Assembly (NCBI GenBank): GCA_007695145.1
Contig: REEI01000128.1
Location: 1-64,000 of the forward strand
Origin: Saprospirales bacterium
Lineage (GTDB): Bacteria; Bacteroidota; Bacteroidia; Chitinophagales; Saprospiraceae
Length of the DNA: 64,000 bases
Direction of reading: 5' to 3'
Shown: in pieces, positions 9,574 through 19,224 of the stretch
Position numbering within the stretch: the stretch's first letter is position 1
Layout of the letters: every line of letters starts with the position of its first letter
Position numbers and translations under genes: made by a program
The notes under the pieces: generated by a model
The model's input: the letters and a program-made list of their open reading frames with translations, nothing else
Databases searched by the model: none
What the model was told of the DNA's origin: nothing

Positions 9574-11189
9574 CTACCCCCTCCTCAAATCTATCGTCCC
9601 CTGTTTAATAATTCCGTATTGCCTGTATTCCAACACTACAAAATAGGTGCCCTGCGGAAGTCCTTCGCCATTGCTGCTTTGGCCGCGCCAGTTGTTTTCG
9701 ATGTCCCTCTGTGGATAGACCTTGTTTCCCAAGCGGTTGAAGACGATGAGTTCAGCCGGACCGCAGTATTCCAGGCCTTGTTTGTGTTCGCTGTCGTTGA
9801 TTCCGTCGTTGTTGGGGGTAAAGGCGTTGTGCAGGTCTGCGTTGATCGCTTCGCAGGGAATAATGACTTCCAGTTGTAAGGTGTGGTAACCTGGCAGCCC
9901 GTGCTATCGGTCACCCAAGCTTTGTAGTTGAAGGTCCCGCGAAAGGTGATTTCGACCTCAGGACAATCTGCATAGTTGAACAAAAGAGCAGGTTCCCATT
10001 GGGAATTGGAATAGGTAGGAGACAAGTTGGGTTGGATGTTTTCCCCCTCCATGGCAGAGTATAAACCCTGAAGCTCGATCAGCGGTAATTGATACACCCT
10101 CAAATCCAGGTAGTTGGTGCTGTCGCAGTCGTCTTGATTGATGAAATCGTAAAAGTAAAATCCGATCTCGGAGAGTTGGTTGTTCAAAAAGTCGTAAGTT
10201 TCTCCCCAGGAGATATGAACCTTTTTCTCTATCTCGTATAGGGGAATAAGTCTAAGATAAATGCAGTCTATCTGAAAGGGTTCTCCAGCCAGTTGGGTGC
10301 TGTTGCAGTATTTTCCTACTTCGCTGACATAAAAACTGAAAAGCTCATCTTCCTCTCCTTCGCATATCATAAGTGAGGATTCATTTAATAGTGTATCGCG
10401 GGTGCCGAACAAGGTGGTGGAGGTTATTGAGAGACAACCTTTATCATTGCGGGTTTGGACACCTAGCTGCCACTGCTCAAAATCGATCGGTATGATCAGG
10501 TTTCCCCCTTCCTGATTCACACAAAATTCGCTTATATTTTCAGACCAGTCATAATTTTTCCCACCGCTGAAGTTCAAAAGGATGGTATCTCCTACGCAGA
10601 CTTCCACGCTTTCCGGCAGCCCTCCTATTTCAAAAGTGGTTAAAAAGTTGACCTCAATTTCGGAGACGGGGCGGCAAACTGGATTTTCTGCTAAGAGAAT
10701 GAAGGTGAATGGCACTTCGATCAGCATCTCCGGATTGGTGATGTCTGTTGCACTCAATCGATCCTCACTGTTTTGCCATTCGTATCTCAATCCCAATTCC
10801 AATTGAATATCGATAATGGATGTGCTCCCATTGCATTGATGCACTTCAACGGGAAACTGATCGGTTTGATATTCGGGATCGTGATGGACAGTACCTGGTG
10901 GATAGGTATCTGTGAAATTGATTGCGCCTATACAAACACTGTAACAGCCATCTCTGCTCCAGCACTCCATGCAGTTTTTATCTAAATTGCCCATTGTAAG
11001 CCCCGGTTGGGGAGAGGCGTTGGTATTGCGTTGAGCGGAAGTCATCCTCGGAGGTACAAATCCCTTTTCTGTAGATTTTACTTCCAGCATGGCAGAGGAT
11101 TCAGGGGTGGTGGTTCCTAATCCAACTTGGGTCTTTACGGTCTCTGCTACTAGGAAATAAATTGCCAATTCTGTTACAATCTTTTTCAT
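9574..11189 (-). pseudogene. T9SS type-B surface protein, frameshifted before its sorting domain
   Basis: The open frame (517 residues, 9636-11189) starts MKKIVTELAIYFLVAETVKTQ and has the GLGTTTPESSAMLEVKS opening common in secreted Bacteroidota proteins. Its last 75 or so residues are low-complexity and look out of frame. Translating the next frame from about 9885 gives LQLEVIIPCEAIN, then NAFTPNNDGIND and VFNRLGNKVYP, and ends with GTIDLRRG and a TAG at 9574-9576. That is a standard type-B sorting domain. Joining the frames needs one lost base (or two gained) near CACACCTTAC at about 9880-9890. No slippery heptamer is seen there, so I read it as a mutation or a sequence error. If real, the product is made without its secretion signal. 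Confidence 0.8.
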
Positions 11190-11282
11190 TGTCCTTGCTT
11201 CTTTTACCGCTTCATTCTCTTTGAGGCGAAGGTGGTCTTAATTGTTTTGACCAGTCTAACGCCTATTAAAACAATGTGTCAT

Positions 11283-11290
11283 CAAATATA
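11283..11290 (-). promoter_or_regulatory. Putative -7 element TATATTTG for the locus A surface operon
   Basis: Read on the minus strand, GTTGTATATTTGA contains TATATTTG, with a TTG 22 bp upstream as a possible -33 element. The same GTTGTATATTTGA occurs before the locus B surface-protein gene. Confidence 0.55.
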
Positions 11291-11527
11291 CAACTTCCTA
11301 TAAATCCCCTAACAACCAAAGCCACGAAACACTAGATAAAAACCATTAAAAACTGCAATGTACACATGAAACCCGAAAAAAAGGAAAATGTACGAGCCCC
11401 AACACGATCAATCCGAAAATTCTATAAACAGGTCCTCACTAGCATAATAAAAATACATAAGAGGGGTGATTTACAGGCATTACTCTGCTTTATACACCGA
11501 ATCCTGCGATTCGTACAGATAGGGTGT

Positions 11528-11555
11528 TTAGGTAGAAGGGCTGCGGTTACATTTG
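11528..11555 (+). promoter_or_regulatory. MORN-A promoter, TTA-17-TACATTTG
   Basis: A TACATTTG -7 box at 11548-11555 has TTA 17 bp upstream. The box ends 31 bp before the ATG, exactly as in the MORN-B gene, and the leader (TTTAACAATTAAAAC) is shared. Confidence 0.6.
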
Positions 11556-11586
11556 TAACATCATTTAACAATTAAAACTAAATATC

Positions 11587-12027
11587 ATGAAAACTTTAAG
11601 CATTCTTTTTTTGACCATCACCCTTTTCTTTTCTCTACAAAATCTAAACGCTCAATGTTTGGAGGGAAACTGTTATAACGGCAAAGGAGTGTTCCTTGAA
11701 GAGGAGGGCCAGTTTATACATTCCGGATACTATAAAGATGGTGTTCCTCATGGTAAAGGAATATCTATATTTATGGACGGTACGATGTTATACGCCAACT
11801 ACCAAAAGGGGATGATAAGCGGGAAAGCTGTATTATTATTTCCGGATGGTGCCAAATGGTATTTCACCCTTGAATACGGACAAGTAGGAGGTGAAACTTA
11901 CATTATGGATGTCAACGGGAAACTTGTAGCAATTAAATACTACGAGTATGGAGAATGGACAGACCTATGGATAGCGCACAGACAGGAAGAATATTTTAAT
12001 AGTGAAATTTTGCCTTACTTTTTCTGA
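11587..12027 (+). CDS. Secreted MORN-repeat protein A
   Basis: This is a 146-residue protein with a signal peptide (MKTLSILFLTITLFFSLQNLNA, then QC). It has about three MORN-type repeats, seen as GYYKDGVPHGKG, YQKGMISGKA and LEYGQVGGET. MORN repeats form short beta-hairpins linked to lipid or protein binding in other families; the ligand here is unknown. It is a paralogue of the gene at 20183, sharing the CLEG-C-NGKGV opening after the signal peptide, the promoter and the leader. A strong hairpin terminator follows at 12095, so it seems to be transcribed alone. Confidence 0.85.
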   Translation: MKTLSILFLTITLFFSLQNLNAQCLEGNCYNGKGVFLEEEGQFIHSGYYKDGVPHGKGISIFMDGTMLYANYQKGMISGKAVLLFPDGAKWYFTLEYGQVGGETYIMDVNGKLVAIKYYEYGEWTDLWIAHRQEEYFNSEILPYFF

Positions 12028-12475
12028 TCCTACCAGAAATGGTAACCCTATTGCCGGGCATCCAATCCCTCAATAGAATACCCTACTAAATTTTAAGCAC
12101 TTCCCAATATATCCCGGGAAGTGCTTTTTTAGTGGATGCAGAGTGCTTCATATACTCAACCAACATCAAGACATGGTTCAATTCCCGGTTTTGCAAATGG
12201 AATTGGCCTTAAAAGAACGGTGCTGCTTGTGGAGGTAGAATTGCCCATTAGCTTGAATTCCCGATGTCGTATTACCGACGAAATCGACTCGTACAATATA
12301 CGGTGCAATTGATACAGAATTCCCTGTTTTCGGGGATTCAGCCCTTAGCTTTACATCAGAATTAAGACTTACTCATAAGCTGAAATTGTATAGGGTAGCA
12401 GAATATAGAAGTCATTGGATTTGGTCATGTAAAAAGTAAACCAATAAAATTATTTAACCATTAAACTTATTAGTC
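12028..12475. other. Intergenic region between MORN-A and the lipoprotein gene
   Basis: It holds the terminator at 12095-12130. No further gene or clear promoter is seen in the remaining 340 bp before the lipoprotein gene. Confidence 0.5.
12095..12130 (+). terminator. Rho-independent terminator after MORN-A
   Basis: A perfect 11-bp stem (AAGCACTTCCC with GGGAAGTGCTT) has a 10-nt loop and runs into a T-tract. Confidence 0.88.
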
Positions 12476-13570
12476 ATGTTGAAAAATCTATTTATCGTTT
12501 TAGGTCTGTTGGTAGTAACATCCTTCATTTTTTCATGTAAACCAACTTACGAGGTCGATACCTTTGAAATCATCCGACCCGGCTGGGATATGATCAATAT
12601 CAACACATCCTATAAAAAGTCCACCACTTTTGGGGAGGAGTTTTCATACCCCAAAAGCGAGAAGGTGATTATCCGGGATAGCCGGAGTCAAATCCTCTAT
12701 GAAGGACCTGCTATTTCTAATATTGCCATACCGGATAAAGAACTTTTGAGCGAGGAGAAAATAAGTGTTCGATTGATCGCATTTTTTGACGATGCTCAAG
12801 TCTCTTCCGAGAAACACTTTTTCGCTTCCCCCAAGAGATTTACCATGAACCACAATGTAAAGTATCCCAATGGTGGATTGAACCACCTGGACTATGAAAT
12901 CAACTTCAATATTTACCGAAAAAAAATCAATTCAACAGAGGAAGAGAAAATTTTATCAGGGGCTGCCCTTCCCTTTAACATAAATATGTCAGTTAATGGT
13001 GGAAGTAACATTTCATTTGCCTCTGATAGAAGGAGAGACCGGATGGATTTAAGGAGGTCCTCCGCAGGAAGCCAATTTGTAAGTTCACTGGTGTCAGAAC
13101 TGGAGAAGAATAACAAAGCGGATGTTCATTTTGCGGTTGAAATGGACTATCGGGGGAGAAAAATCAAGTTCCAACCCATTGAAAAAACCATCCAAAACAA
13201 AAGCGACTCAGAAAAGAGAATGGAAGCTGAAAGACTTGCAGGTCAATTGGGCGCTCAAAAAATGAATTCCATTTCACCAAATACGGGCAATTCTCTTCAG
13301 GTAGTTGTCGATCACATTAATGTTGAGTATGATCTGATAGAGCACAGGTACTCAATTCCAATGGAAATACAGTGGCGAGCTCGCACCTGGATTGCTGGTC
13401 CGACTAGTGATATGATTATACGGGGAACCCTGAATGTAAATGAAGATGGCAGTAATCCGGCATTTGATATCGACTGGCATAGTCCTGCAGTAGGGCAGGC
13501 GGCCCAAAACAATTCGGTTTTTAATTCCTCTATGAAGGTACTTGAGAATGTTCTGCAAAGTGGATTGTAG
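12476..13570 (+). CDS. Hypothetical lipoprotein
   Basis: This 364-residue protein has a lipoprotein signal (TSFIFSC, Cys near residue 22), so it should be membrane-anchored outside the cytoplasm. The rest looks soluble and beta-rich, with paired segments such as NMSVNGGSNISFASD and VVDHINVEYDLIEHRYSIPMEIQW. I recognise no family. It stands alone between two terminators. Locus B has no counterpart; the LytTR/FHA genes occupy the equivalent place there. A link to the surface proteins is plausible but unproven. Confidence 0.75.
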   Translation: MLKNLFIVLGLLVVTSFIFSCKPTYEVDTFEIIRPGWDMININTSYKKSTTFGEEFSYPKSEKVIIRDSRSQILYEGPAISNIAIPDKELLSEEKISVRLIAFFDDAQVSSEKHFFASPKRFTMNHNVKYPNGGLNHLDYEINFNIYRKKINSTEEEKILSGAALPFNINMSVNGGSNISFASDRRRDRMDLRRSSAGSQFVSSLVSELEKNNKADVHFAVEMDYRGRKIKFQPIEKTIQNKSDSEKRMEAERLAGQLGAQKMNSISPNTGNSLQVVVDHINVEYDLIEHRYSIPMEIQWRARTWIAGPTSDMIIRGTLNVNEDGSNPAFDIDWHSPAVGQAAQNNSVFNSSMKVLENVLQSGL

Positions 13571-13598
13571 AAAGCTGTAATATGTTGAATCCAACTAT

Positions 13599-13640
13599 CC
13601 CGGAATGGAACTTTTGGTTCTGTTCCGGGTCTCTTTTTTA
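13599..13640 (+). terminator. Terminator after the lipoprotein gene
   Basis: The stem CCCGGAA-TG-GAAC pairs with GTTC-TG-TTCCGGG, with one 2-nt internal mismatch, and is followed by TCTCTTTTTT. Confidence 0.82.
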
Positions 13641-14126
13641 AATGAAGTCCATCCATTATGGTGGCTTCGCTATAATAACCACATAAGCGTATTAGTGGAG
13701 TATCTGTAATTCAATCCTATCTTTGATAAAATTGCGATAACGGGGGCATTAGATTGTCGCTTGGTGAAACCGTTCCTGACCAAATTTAATATTCAGCATT
13801 AAGTTTCCCAGGCTTGATATAGTGTTAGCAATGACACTGGAGGGAAGGGGTTCATTTGCAATCATTACATTTAGTTCTTTCCCGGTTCAATCCATCTAAA
13901 AAGCGGAAAGAGAAGTGTTTCCTTGGTGGTTAGTCTGGATGTTTGTTTTGTCATTGCAAATTAGTGAGAAGGAAGGCCGTATTTGTTCAATGTGGATTGC
14001 ACCGGACTCATTCATTTTAAGTCAAATAGAAGGTCAAAAATTGGGGTTAATTCTTTAAATGAAGAGGTTGGTACAAAAAAATACCCTTTTCATACATACT
14101 TTAAAGGGTCTAATAGATAAACAGCC

Positions 14127-14134
14127 TACTTTTG
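14127..14134 (+). promoter_or_regulatory. Putative -7 element TACTTTTG for acidic protein A
   Basis: TACTTTTG fits TAnnTTTG and ends 26 bp before the ATG at 14161. No clear -33 TTG was found. Confidence 0.45.
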
Positions 14135-14160
14135 AATCATAATCAATAAAAAATAATATT

Positions 14161-15132
14161 ATGACAAATTCAGATCAAACAAGTGTAAGCGTAAAGCCAA
14201 ATGACAAAAAAATCCATGTGCCTGTAACAAAAAGTCTGGCAGAATCCCTAAAGGAGAATAGAGGCAAAGTCGGTCTGGCAGCCGGCGTCCTGGCTACCGT
14301 TGGATTTCTCTCAGCCCAAAAAGTGGTTGGTCAAAATTTAACTGCAGATGATGCCAATGCAGAGGTTATTGAGGCCTCAGAAAAGGTAATGGTAAGCAAT
14401 GAGGGTTCATATCTCAGTATCGACCCCGGTGACAGTATTCTACAATCCCCCGAGGGAGCTAGTTTCAGCGAGGCATTTAAGCACGCAAGGGAAGAACTCG
14501 GGCCAGGCGGAATATTTGAGTGGAAAGGCAAACACTACAATACCTTTTATGCTGAAGAGTATTCCGCTCTGACTACCGATCAAAAAAAGGATTATGCTGC
14601 CAGGGTGAGCGAGGCTTTAAAAGAGGAAAACTCTTCCATAATTGAAAGCAAGGAGGGACAATTGGTAGAGGTTGAATACAACGCTGACAATATCCTTTCC
14701 ATAAAGGTTATTGATCAGGAGGTGATTGACAATATGCAGGGAATACAAGTGGATCTGACCGGTGATGGAGAAGCCAACATCAGCTTCCAAAACTCTGGTA
14801 AAAAGGAAGAAGAAAATACTGAAAAAGTTGAAGAAATTGCTGAAACCGCCACAGAAGTCACCTCCGATGAAAACGACATAAAGATCGAAAATGGTGACGA
14901 GTCAAAAGCTGCAGACGAGTTGGAAACCAAAGATGAAATCAATGAGATTAAAATCGAATCTGAAGAAAAGGTCCTGAAAGAAGTAGAAGATACAGAGGAA
15001 GATGAAGTTGTAATGGATTTTGATGATCTACCGGACAGCGAGGAGGGTCACGATGTTTCTTACAGTGAAACCGACATAGAAGATTTCGAGGAATATCCCG
15101 ATATAGATGAATGGAATGAAGAACTGCTTTAA
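14161..15132 (+). CDS. Acidic single-TM protein A (PGGIFEWxGKxxNT family)
   Basis: This is a 323-residue protein of unrecognised family. A basic N-terminal segment of about 40 residues precedes a short hydrophobic stretch (VGLAAGVLATVGFLSA, about 37-53). The central conserved region (about 80-200) carries SFSEAFKHAREELGPGGIFEWKGK and then YNTFYAEEY. The last 110 residues are low-complexity and extremely acidic, with a short DFDDLP motif. The paralogue at 22316 has the same architecture and lies between two FHA genes. The hydrophobic stretch could be a membrane anchor or an uncleaved signal. The acidic tail may bind cations or basic partners (inference). A terminator follows at 15159. Confidence 0.82.
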   Translation: MTNSDQTSVSVKPNDKKIHVPVTKSLAESLKENRGKVGLAAGVLATVGFLSAQKVVGQNLTADDANAEVIEASEKVMVSNEGSYLSIDPGDSILQSPEGASFSEAFKHAREELGPGGIFEWKGKHYNTFYAEEYSALTTDQKKDYAARVSEALKEENSSIIESKEGQLVEVEYNADNILSIKVIDQEVIDNMQGIQVDLTGDGEANISFQNSGKKEEENTEKVEEIAETATEVTSDENDIKIENGDESKAADELETKDEINEIKIESEEKVLKEVEDTEEDEVVMDFDDLPDSEEGHDVSYSETDIEDFEEYPDIDEWNEELL

Positions 15133-15158
15133 TGGAGAACAGTAGCATTAATTTTACA

Positions 15159-15193
15159 ATACCCGAAGTGAGTAACCACTTCGGGTATTTTTG
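15159..15193 (+). terminator. Terminator between acidic gene A and the locus B surface gene
   Basis: A perfect 12-bp stem (ATACCCGAAGTG with CACTTCGGGTAT) has a 6-nt loop, followed by TTTTTG. It lies between convergent genes and may serve both, but the T-run favours the plus strand. Confidence 0.88.
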
Positions 15194-15255
15194 TTTCCAC
15201 AATAACATCGAAAAGAATTTGCCAATTTTTGTCTTTATGTCGAAAATATCCATTC

Positions 15256-16475
15256 TCACCTAATCACTGTCAGCGAACTCTTAATGGTCAACCCATAAAC
15301 CCTGAAAACATAGAAATATACTCCTCCGGGGAAGCCCCCGGCCCCCCAGTCGTTTTGATAATCCCTACTGTGATAAATCTGCTCGCCCCAGCGATTGTAA
15401 ATCCAAAGCTCCGAACCCTCAACCGGCTCATCCGAAAACTGAAGGAAGCGATTGGTGAGTTGATCCGGGGTGATCATACTCGTTGGCACAATATTTTGAA
15501 GCTCGCGATTGCTGAGATAAATGGTGGCCTCCCCGCAATTGTCGCAATCGGAATGGCAGATGCGGTACCTGATCGACAGCTCCTCCACAAAGTTTCCTCT
15601 GACCGAAAAGGATATATTGCCGTACGCATCGTATTCCAGGCCCACAAGCAATTCGGAATTCGAGCTGACCGCGCTGAGATAGTAGGGAGAAGAGAGCTGA
15701 TTGTGCTGCAATACATTCACTTTCTGACGATCGTATCTCTGCAGTTCAATATAAATGTCTTCCGGCATGTAATCGCAGTATTCCTCACAGGGCGGTCCTT
15801 CATGAAGCACCACCGAGGGAATGTCTTCATTGGTACAGCCCCTTGTATCCCGCACCCGCAGTAGATAAACCCCGGGAAATAAAGGGCCGGCCAATGGATT
15901 GCCGGAAAAGTTGCCGGCCTGATCAAAGGAATACGTATAGGGTGGCAGTCCTCCGCTGACATTGGTGATTTCGATAAAACCCTGCTCCCCCTCGCACACA
16001 ATGGAGTCCACCACAAAATCAAAAGAGGGCAGAGGAAAGATTTCCACCTCCACTTCTGTGTGGAATTCACAAGTACCCAGGCTGGCCACCAGCTCATAGG
16101 TGCCGGAGTATTCCACACCCGCGCTTTCTATCAGGGGATTGATTTCTTCACTGTAAAAACCCGCCGGGCCGTGCCAAGTGTATGTGTCCAGGCTGTCGGG
16201 CCCGGCAGTAAGTTGTAGTTCACCTCCGGCGCAGAAGCCGCTTTGGGCAATGGCGGTCAATTCAAGATCGGGAGATTGCTGCGCTACCAGTACCGAATCC
16301 ATAGCGACACAGCCATTTTCACTATTGGTTATTTGCAGAAAATACCAGCCCGTGGCACCTACTTCGATGGTGGTGCTGTCCGGTGATGAGAGAATGCTTC
16401 CATCTGTGGTTGACCAGAGATAGGCGTAAGAAGGGCCCTGGGAGGAGGAGCTGCCGTCTAATTTTACAGAGGTTT
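15256..16475 (-). repeat. 1.2-kb 3' segment shared by the two surface proteins, copy B
   Basis: This is the partner of 6766-7985 at an offset of 8490. Upstream of this block the genes differ in module number (eight against three) and in head domain. Confidence 0.85.
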
Positions 16476-19224
16476 GTTCGCACCCAAACTCCATACTTGC
16501 CTCAATAATTACTACAGGCACATCTACATCCCTATCAACAAATACAGAGTCAAAACCTGTACAACCATTATCCTGATTGATCACCTCAAAATAATACCAT
16601 CCCTTTGAATTTATCAAAATCCATATACTGTCCGGAGCACTCAAGATATTTCCTTCATTGGTACTCCAGTGGTATTCAAATTCTGAGCCCTGAGAAGAAG
16701 AACTGCCGTCCAACCAAATGGTTGTTTGTTCACAGTCGAGCTGCATACCTGCCTCAATTACCACTTCCGGCAATTCATCATTCTTTTCAACAAAAGCAGA
16801 ATCTAATCCCGTACACCCGTTCTGCTGATTGATCACCTCAAAAAAATACCAACCCGCGGCATTTACCTCTATTGCGATGCTGTCCGGAATACTCAAGATA
16901 TTTCCTTCATTGGTACTCCAGTGGTATTCAAATTCTGAGCCCTGAGAAGAAGAACTGCCGTCCAACCAAACGGTTGTTTGTTCACACCCAATCTCCGATT
17001 CCACCTCTATGATCACCTCAGGTAATTCTTCATTCCTTTCAACGAAAAAGGAGTCCAATCCTGTACACCCGTTTTGCTGATTGATTACTTCAAAAAAATA
17101 CCAGCCATCCGAATCCACCTCAATTGATAAGCTGTCCAGAGCACTCAGGATATTCCCTTCAATTGTACTCCAGTGATATTTAAATTCAGGACCTTGAGAG
17201 GAATTGCTCCCGTCCAACCAAATGGTGCCCTGTTCGCACCCGAGCTCCGATTCTACTTCAATTGTTATTTTCGGCAACGCATTATTTTTTTCAACAAACA
17301 CAGAGTCCAAACCCATACATCCGTTCTGCTGATTGAGCACTTCAAAAAAATACCAGCCACCTGAATCCACCTCAATTGCCGAGCTGTCCGGAGCACTCAA
17401 GATATTTCCTTCAATTGTACTCCAGTGATATTCAAATTCAGGACCTTGAGAGGAATTGCTCCCGTCCAACCAAATGGTGCCCTGTTCGCACCCGAGCTCC
17501 GATTCTACTTCAATTGTTATTTTCGGCAACGCATTATTTTTTTCAACAAACACAGAGTCCAAACCCATACATCCGTTCTGCTGATTGAGCACTTCAAAAA
17601 AATACCAGCCACCTGAATCCACCTCAATTGCCGAGCTGTCCGGAGCACTCAAGATATTTCCTTCATTCGTACTCCACTGGAATTCCAATTCAGGACCCTC
17701 AGAGGAAGGGCTCCCATCCAACCAAACTGTGGCCTGTTCGCATCCAAGAATGGATCCCGGCTCAATTGTAACTTCCGGCAATTCTTTATCTATTGCAACG
17801 AATACAGAGTCTAAATAAGCACAACCGTTTTCTTCATCATTCACCTCCAAATAATACCAGCCTGCTGTATCTACCTGTACGGATGAACTATCCGGGGAGG
17901 ATATAATACTTCCATTGACAGTGGTCCATAAATAACTGGATTGTAAATCTTGAGAGCCATTATCGCTATTTAACCAAATGGAATTTAAATTACAATCTAA
18001 AGTAGCCGACTCCTCAATAGTCACTATAGGAATGTCAAAATTCTCCTGAATAATTACAGAATCCATGACTACACAAAGTGTATTTTCATCGGTAACAGTT
18101 GCAAAATAAATCCCCCCTGCATTGATCCAAATTGACTCCAGGTCGGGAGGGCTAATTATATTTCCATCGGGGCTATACCAATCAACCTGAAAATTGTTAA
18201 TATTGGAAACTTCTACTATCAGTTCTATTTCTTCCTGTAAGCAATTTACAACTTCCTCACCAATAATTTCAATTTCAAAAGGGTCGCACCCACATTCTTC
18301 ATTAAAATAATCACCCAAAATTTCCCAACCAAAATTCTGCTCTAAAATATCCCTTGCAAATGACCCCAACAGTGAGTACTCCAGACCTTCGGCATGAAGA
18401 AATAGTCCGTTATTCAAAGAATTAAGGGAAGCCCAACCATCTAAGGTTGCACTATAATTTTCGCAACTGAGTCCAGAGAGCTCCAGCATGTGTTCTACCG
18501 TAATTACATTTTCAATGTTCCATAAACCTAAATTTTGGTCAAAGGATACCGCACCACTAAACATATACCTCATGTACACAACATTGCCTACATCCCAATT
18601 ACTAATATCGCCATTAAAACTTAGAGCATTCATAAACATTCTCGTCATCCATACGACATTGCTCATGTCCCAGGTGCCTATATCAGAATCAAATTCCTCG
18701 CACTCCAAAAACATATATGCAGTTGAGGTAACGTCGTTCAAATTGGGAATATCGGTTGCTGTAGAAGTCATATTCTTACAAAAAGAAAAGGCTCTTTCAA
18801 AATTACTCCATTGAATATCACCCCATTGATTTACTGATAGAAGTTTTTCAGGATCACCAAAAGAATTGAAAGCAGATTGTCCAAATTGAATCCTGTGAAA
18901 ATCACCACTAATACTTACCTGATAGATGCCCGGGTGAGGAAAAGTAATTGTAGTGAAGCCATTACCCGTGGCGGTGCCATTGTTGGAGGGATTGCCCACC
19001 TCTTCCCATTCGATAGTGTAGTTACTCCCGTGGCCGGGTATTGTGATTTGATTGTCTTCCGAGGGACCCGGGAGGTCGGTTTTCCAGGTGGTAATAAACG
19101 GTTGTTGGGAATGAACAGATAGCGGCATGGCCAATAAAAAAATGGATACAAGGAATAAGAACCCATGGTACGGCAGTCGATTAATCTGAGTATTTATTTT
19201 GAGATATAAGCAAGAAATCGGCAT
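15256..19224 (-). CDS. T9SS type-B surface protein with DUF285-like head and eight 84-residue modules (locus B)
   Basis: This is a 1322-residue secreted protein. A long-n-region signal peptide (about 1-39) ends SVHSQQ. Residues about 120-290 carry BspA/DUF285-type repeats (TWDMSNVVWMTRMFMNA, NWDVGNVVYMRYMFSGA). Eight tandem beta-sandwich modules (about 310-985) follow, then a C-terminal half and a type-B sorting domain nearly identical to those of the 6766-9570 protein. DUF285 repeats occur in adhesins of gut bacteria and mycoplasmas (family knowledge). An adhesin or cell-surface matrix role is therefore likely. The start was chosen because it alone leaves a full signal peptide. The 211-codon plus-strand ORF opposite its end is a shadow. 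Confidence 0.92.
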   Translation of the reverse strand: MPISCLYLKINTQINRLPYHGFLFLVSIFLLAMPLSVHSQQPFITTWKTDLPGPSEDNQITIPGHGSNYTIEWEEVGNPSNNGTATGNGFTTITFPHPGIYQVSISGDFHRIQFGQSAFNSFGDPEKLLSVNQWGDIQWSNFERAFSFCKNMTSTATDIPNLNDVTSTAYMFLECEEFDSDIGTWDMSNVVWMTRMFMNALSFNGDISNWDVGNVVYMRYMFSGAVSFDQNLGLWNIENVITVEHMLELSGLSCENYSATLDGWASLNSLNNGLFLHAEGLEYSLLGSFARDILEQNFGWEILGDYFNEECGCDPFEIEIIGEEVVNCLQEEIELIVEVSNINNFQVDWYSPDGNIISPPDLESIWINAGGIYFATVTDENTLCVVMDSVIIQENFDIPIVTIEESATLDCNLNSIWLNSDNGSQDLQSSYLWTTVNGSIISSPDSSSVQVDTAGWYYLEVNDEENGCAYLDSVFVAIDKELPEVTIEPGSILGCEQATVWLDGSPSSEGPELEFQWSTNEGNILSAPDSSAIEVDSGGWYFFEVLNQQNGCMGLDSVFVEKNNALPKITIEVESELGCEQGTIWLDGSNSSQGPEFEYHWSTIEGNILSAPDSSAIEVDSGGWYFFEVLNQQNGCMGLDSVFVEKNNALPKITIEVESELGCEQGTIWLDGSNSSQGPEFKYHWSTIEGNILSALDSLSIEVDSDGWYFFEVINQQNGCTGLDSFFVERNEELPEVIIEVESEIGCEQTTVWLDGSSSSQGSEFEYHWSTNEGNILSIPDSIAIEVNAAGWYFFEVINQQNGCTGLDSAFVEKNDELPEVVIEAGMQLDCEQTTIWLDGSSSSQGSEFEYHWSTNEGNILSAPDSIWILINSKGWYYFEVINQDNGCTGFDSVFVDRDVDVPVVIIEASMEFGCEQTSVKLDGSSSSQGPSYAYLWSTTDGSILSSPDSTTIEVGATGWYFLQITNSENGCVAMDSVLVAQQSPDLELTAIAQSGFCAGGELQLTAGPDSLDTYTWHGPAGFYSEEINPLIESAGVEYSGTYELVASLGTCEFHTEVEVEIFPLPSFDFVVDSIVCEGEQGFIEITNVSGGLPPYTYSFDQAGNFSGNPLAGPLFPGVYLLRVRDTRGCTNEDIPSVVLHEGPPCEEYCDYMPEDIYIELQRYDRQKVNVLQHNQLSSPYYLSAVSSNSELLVGLEYDAYGNISFSVRGNFVEELSIRYRICHSDCDNCGEATIYLSNRELQNIVPTSMITPDQLTNRFLQFSDEPVEGSELWIYNRWGEQIYHSRDYQNDWGAGGFPGGVYFYVFRVYGLTIKSSLTVIR
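17161..17664 (-). repeat. Two near-identical 252-bp tandem modules
   Basis: 17161-17412 and 17413-17664 differ by about one base (near 17181), and the ORF track shows the same shadow peptide twice, 252 bp apart. Each unit encodes one 84-residue module. More diverged copies flank them, making eight in all. The near identity points to a very recent duplication or conversion. Confidence 0.9.

Larger units (their letters stand above)
11190..11586. other. Divergent intergenic region of locus A
   Basis: This 397-bp stretch separates the leftward surface-protein operon from the rightward MORN gene and holds a promoter for each side. The 69-codon ORF in the track (11366-11575) overlaps the MORN promoter and has no family features, so I do not call it. 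The sequence is recognisably related to the locus B divergent region (shared GAAACCCGAAAA and CAAATATACAACTT). Confidence 0.6.
13571..14160. other. Intergenic region before acidic protein A
   Basis: It contains a terminator at 13599-13640 and a -7 box at 14127-14134. The 480 bp between them show no gene that I can support. Confidence 0.5.

Noticed and set aside
9870-9900. Programmed -1 frameshift in the broken surface gene
   Set aside because: No slippery heptamer or downstream structure was seen; a mutation or sequence error explains it better.
11366-11575. 69-codon ORF upstream of MORN-A
   Set aside because: It overlaps the shared promoter and leader, has no family features, and no matching ORF exists in locus B.
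13880-13900. tRNA-like GGTTCAATCC
   Set aside because: Flanking bases do not pair as a T-stem and no cloverleaf fits.
15229-15864. 211-codon plus-strand ORF
   Set aside because: It lies opposite the conserved C-terminal domain of the locus B surface gene, whose minus-strand frame is clearly real; a shadow of the same kind occurs opposite the locus A copy.
17161-17664. CRISPR-like tandem repeat
   Set aside because: Units are 252 bp, contiguous and protein-coding, with no spacers.
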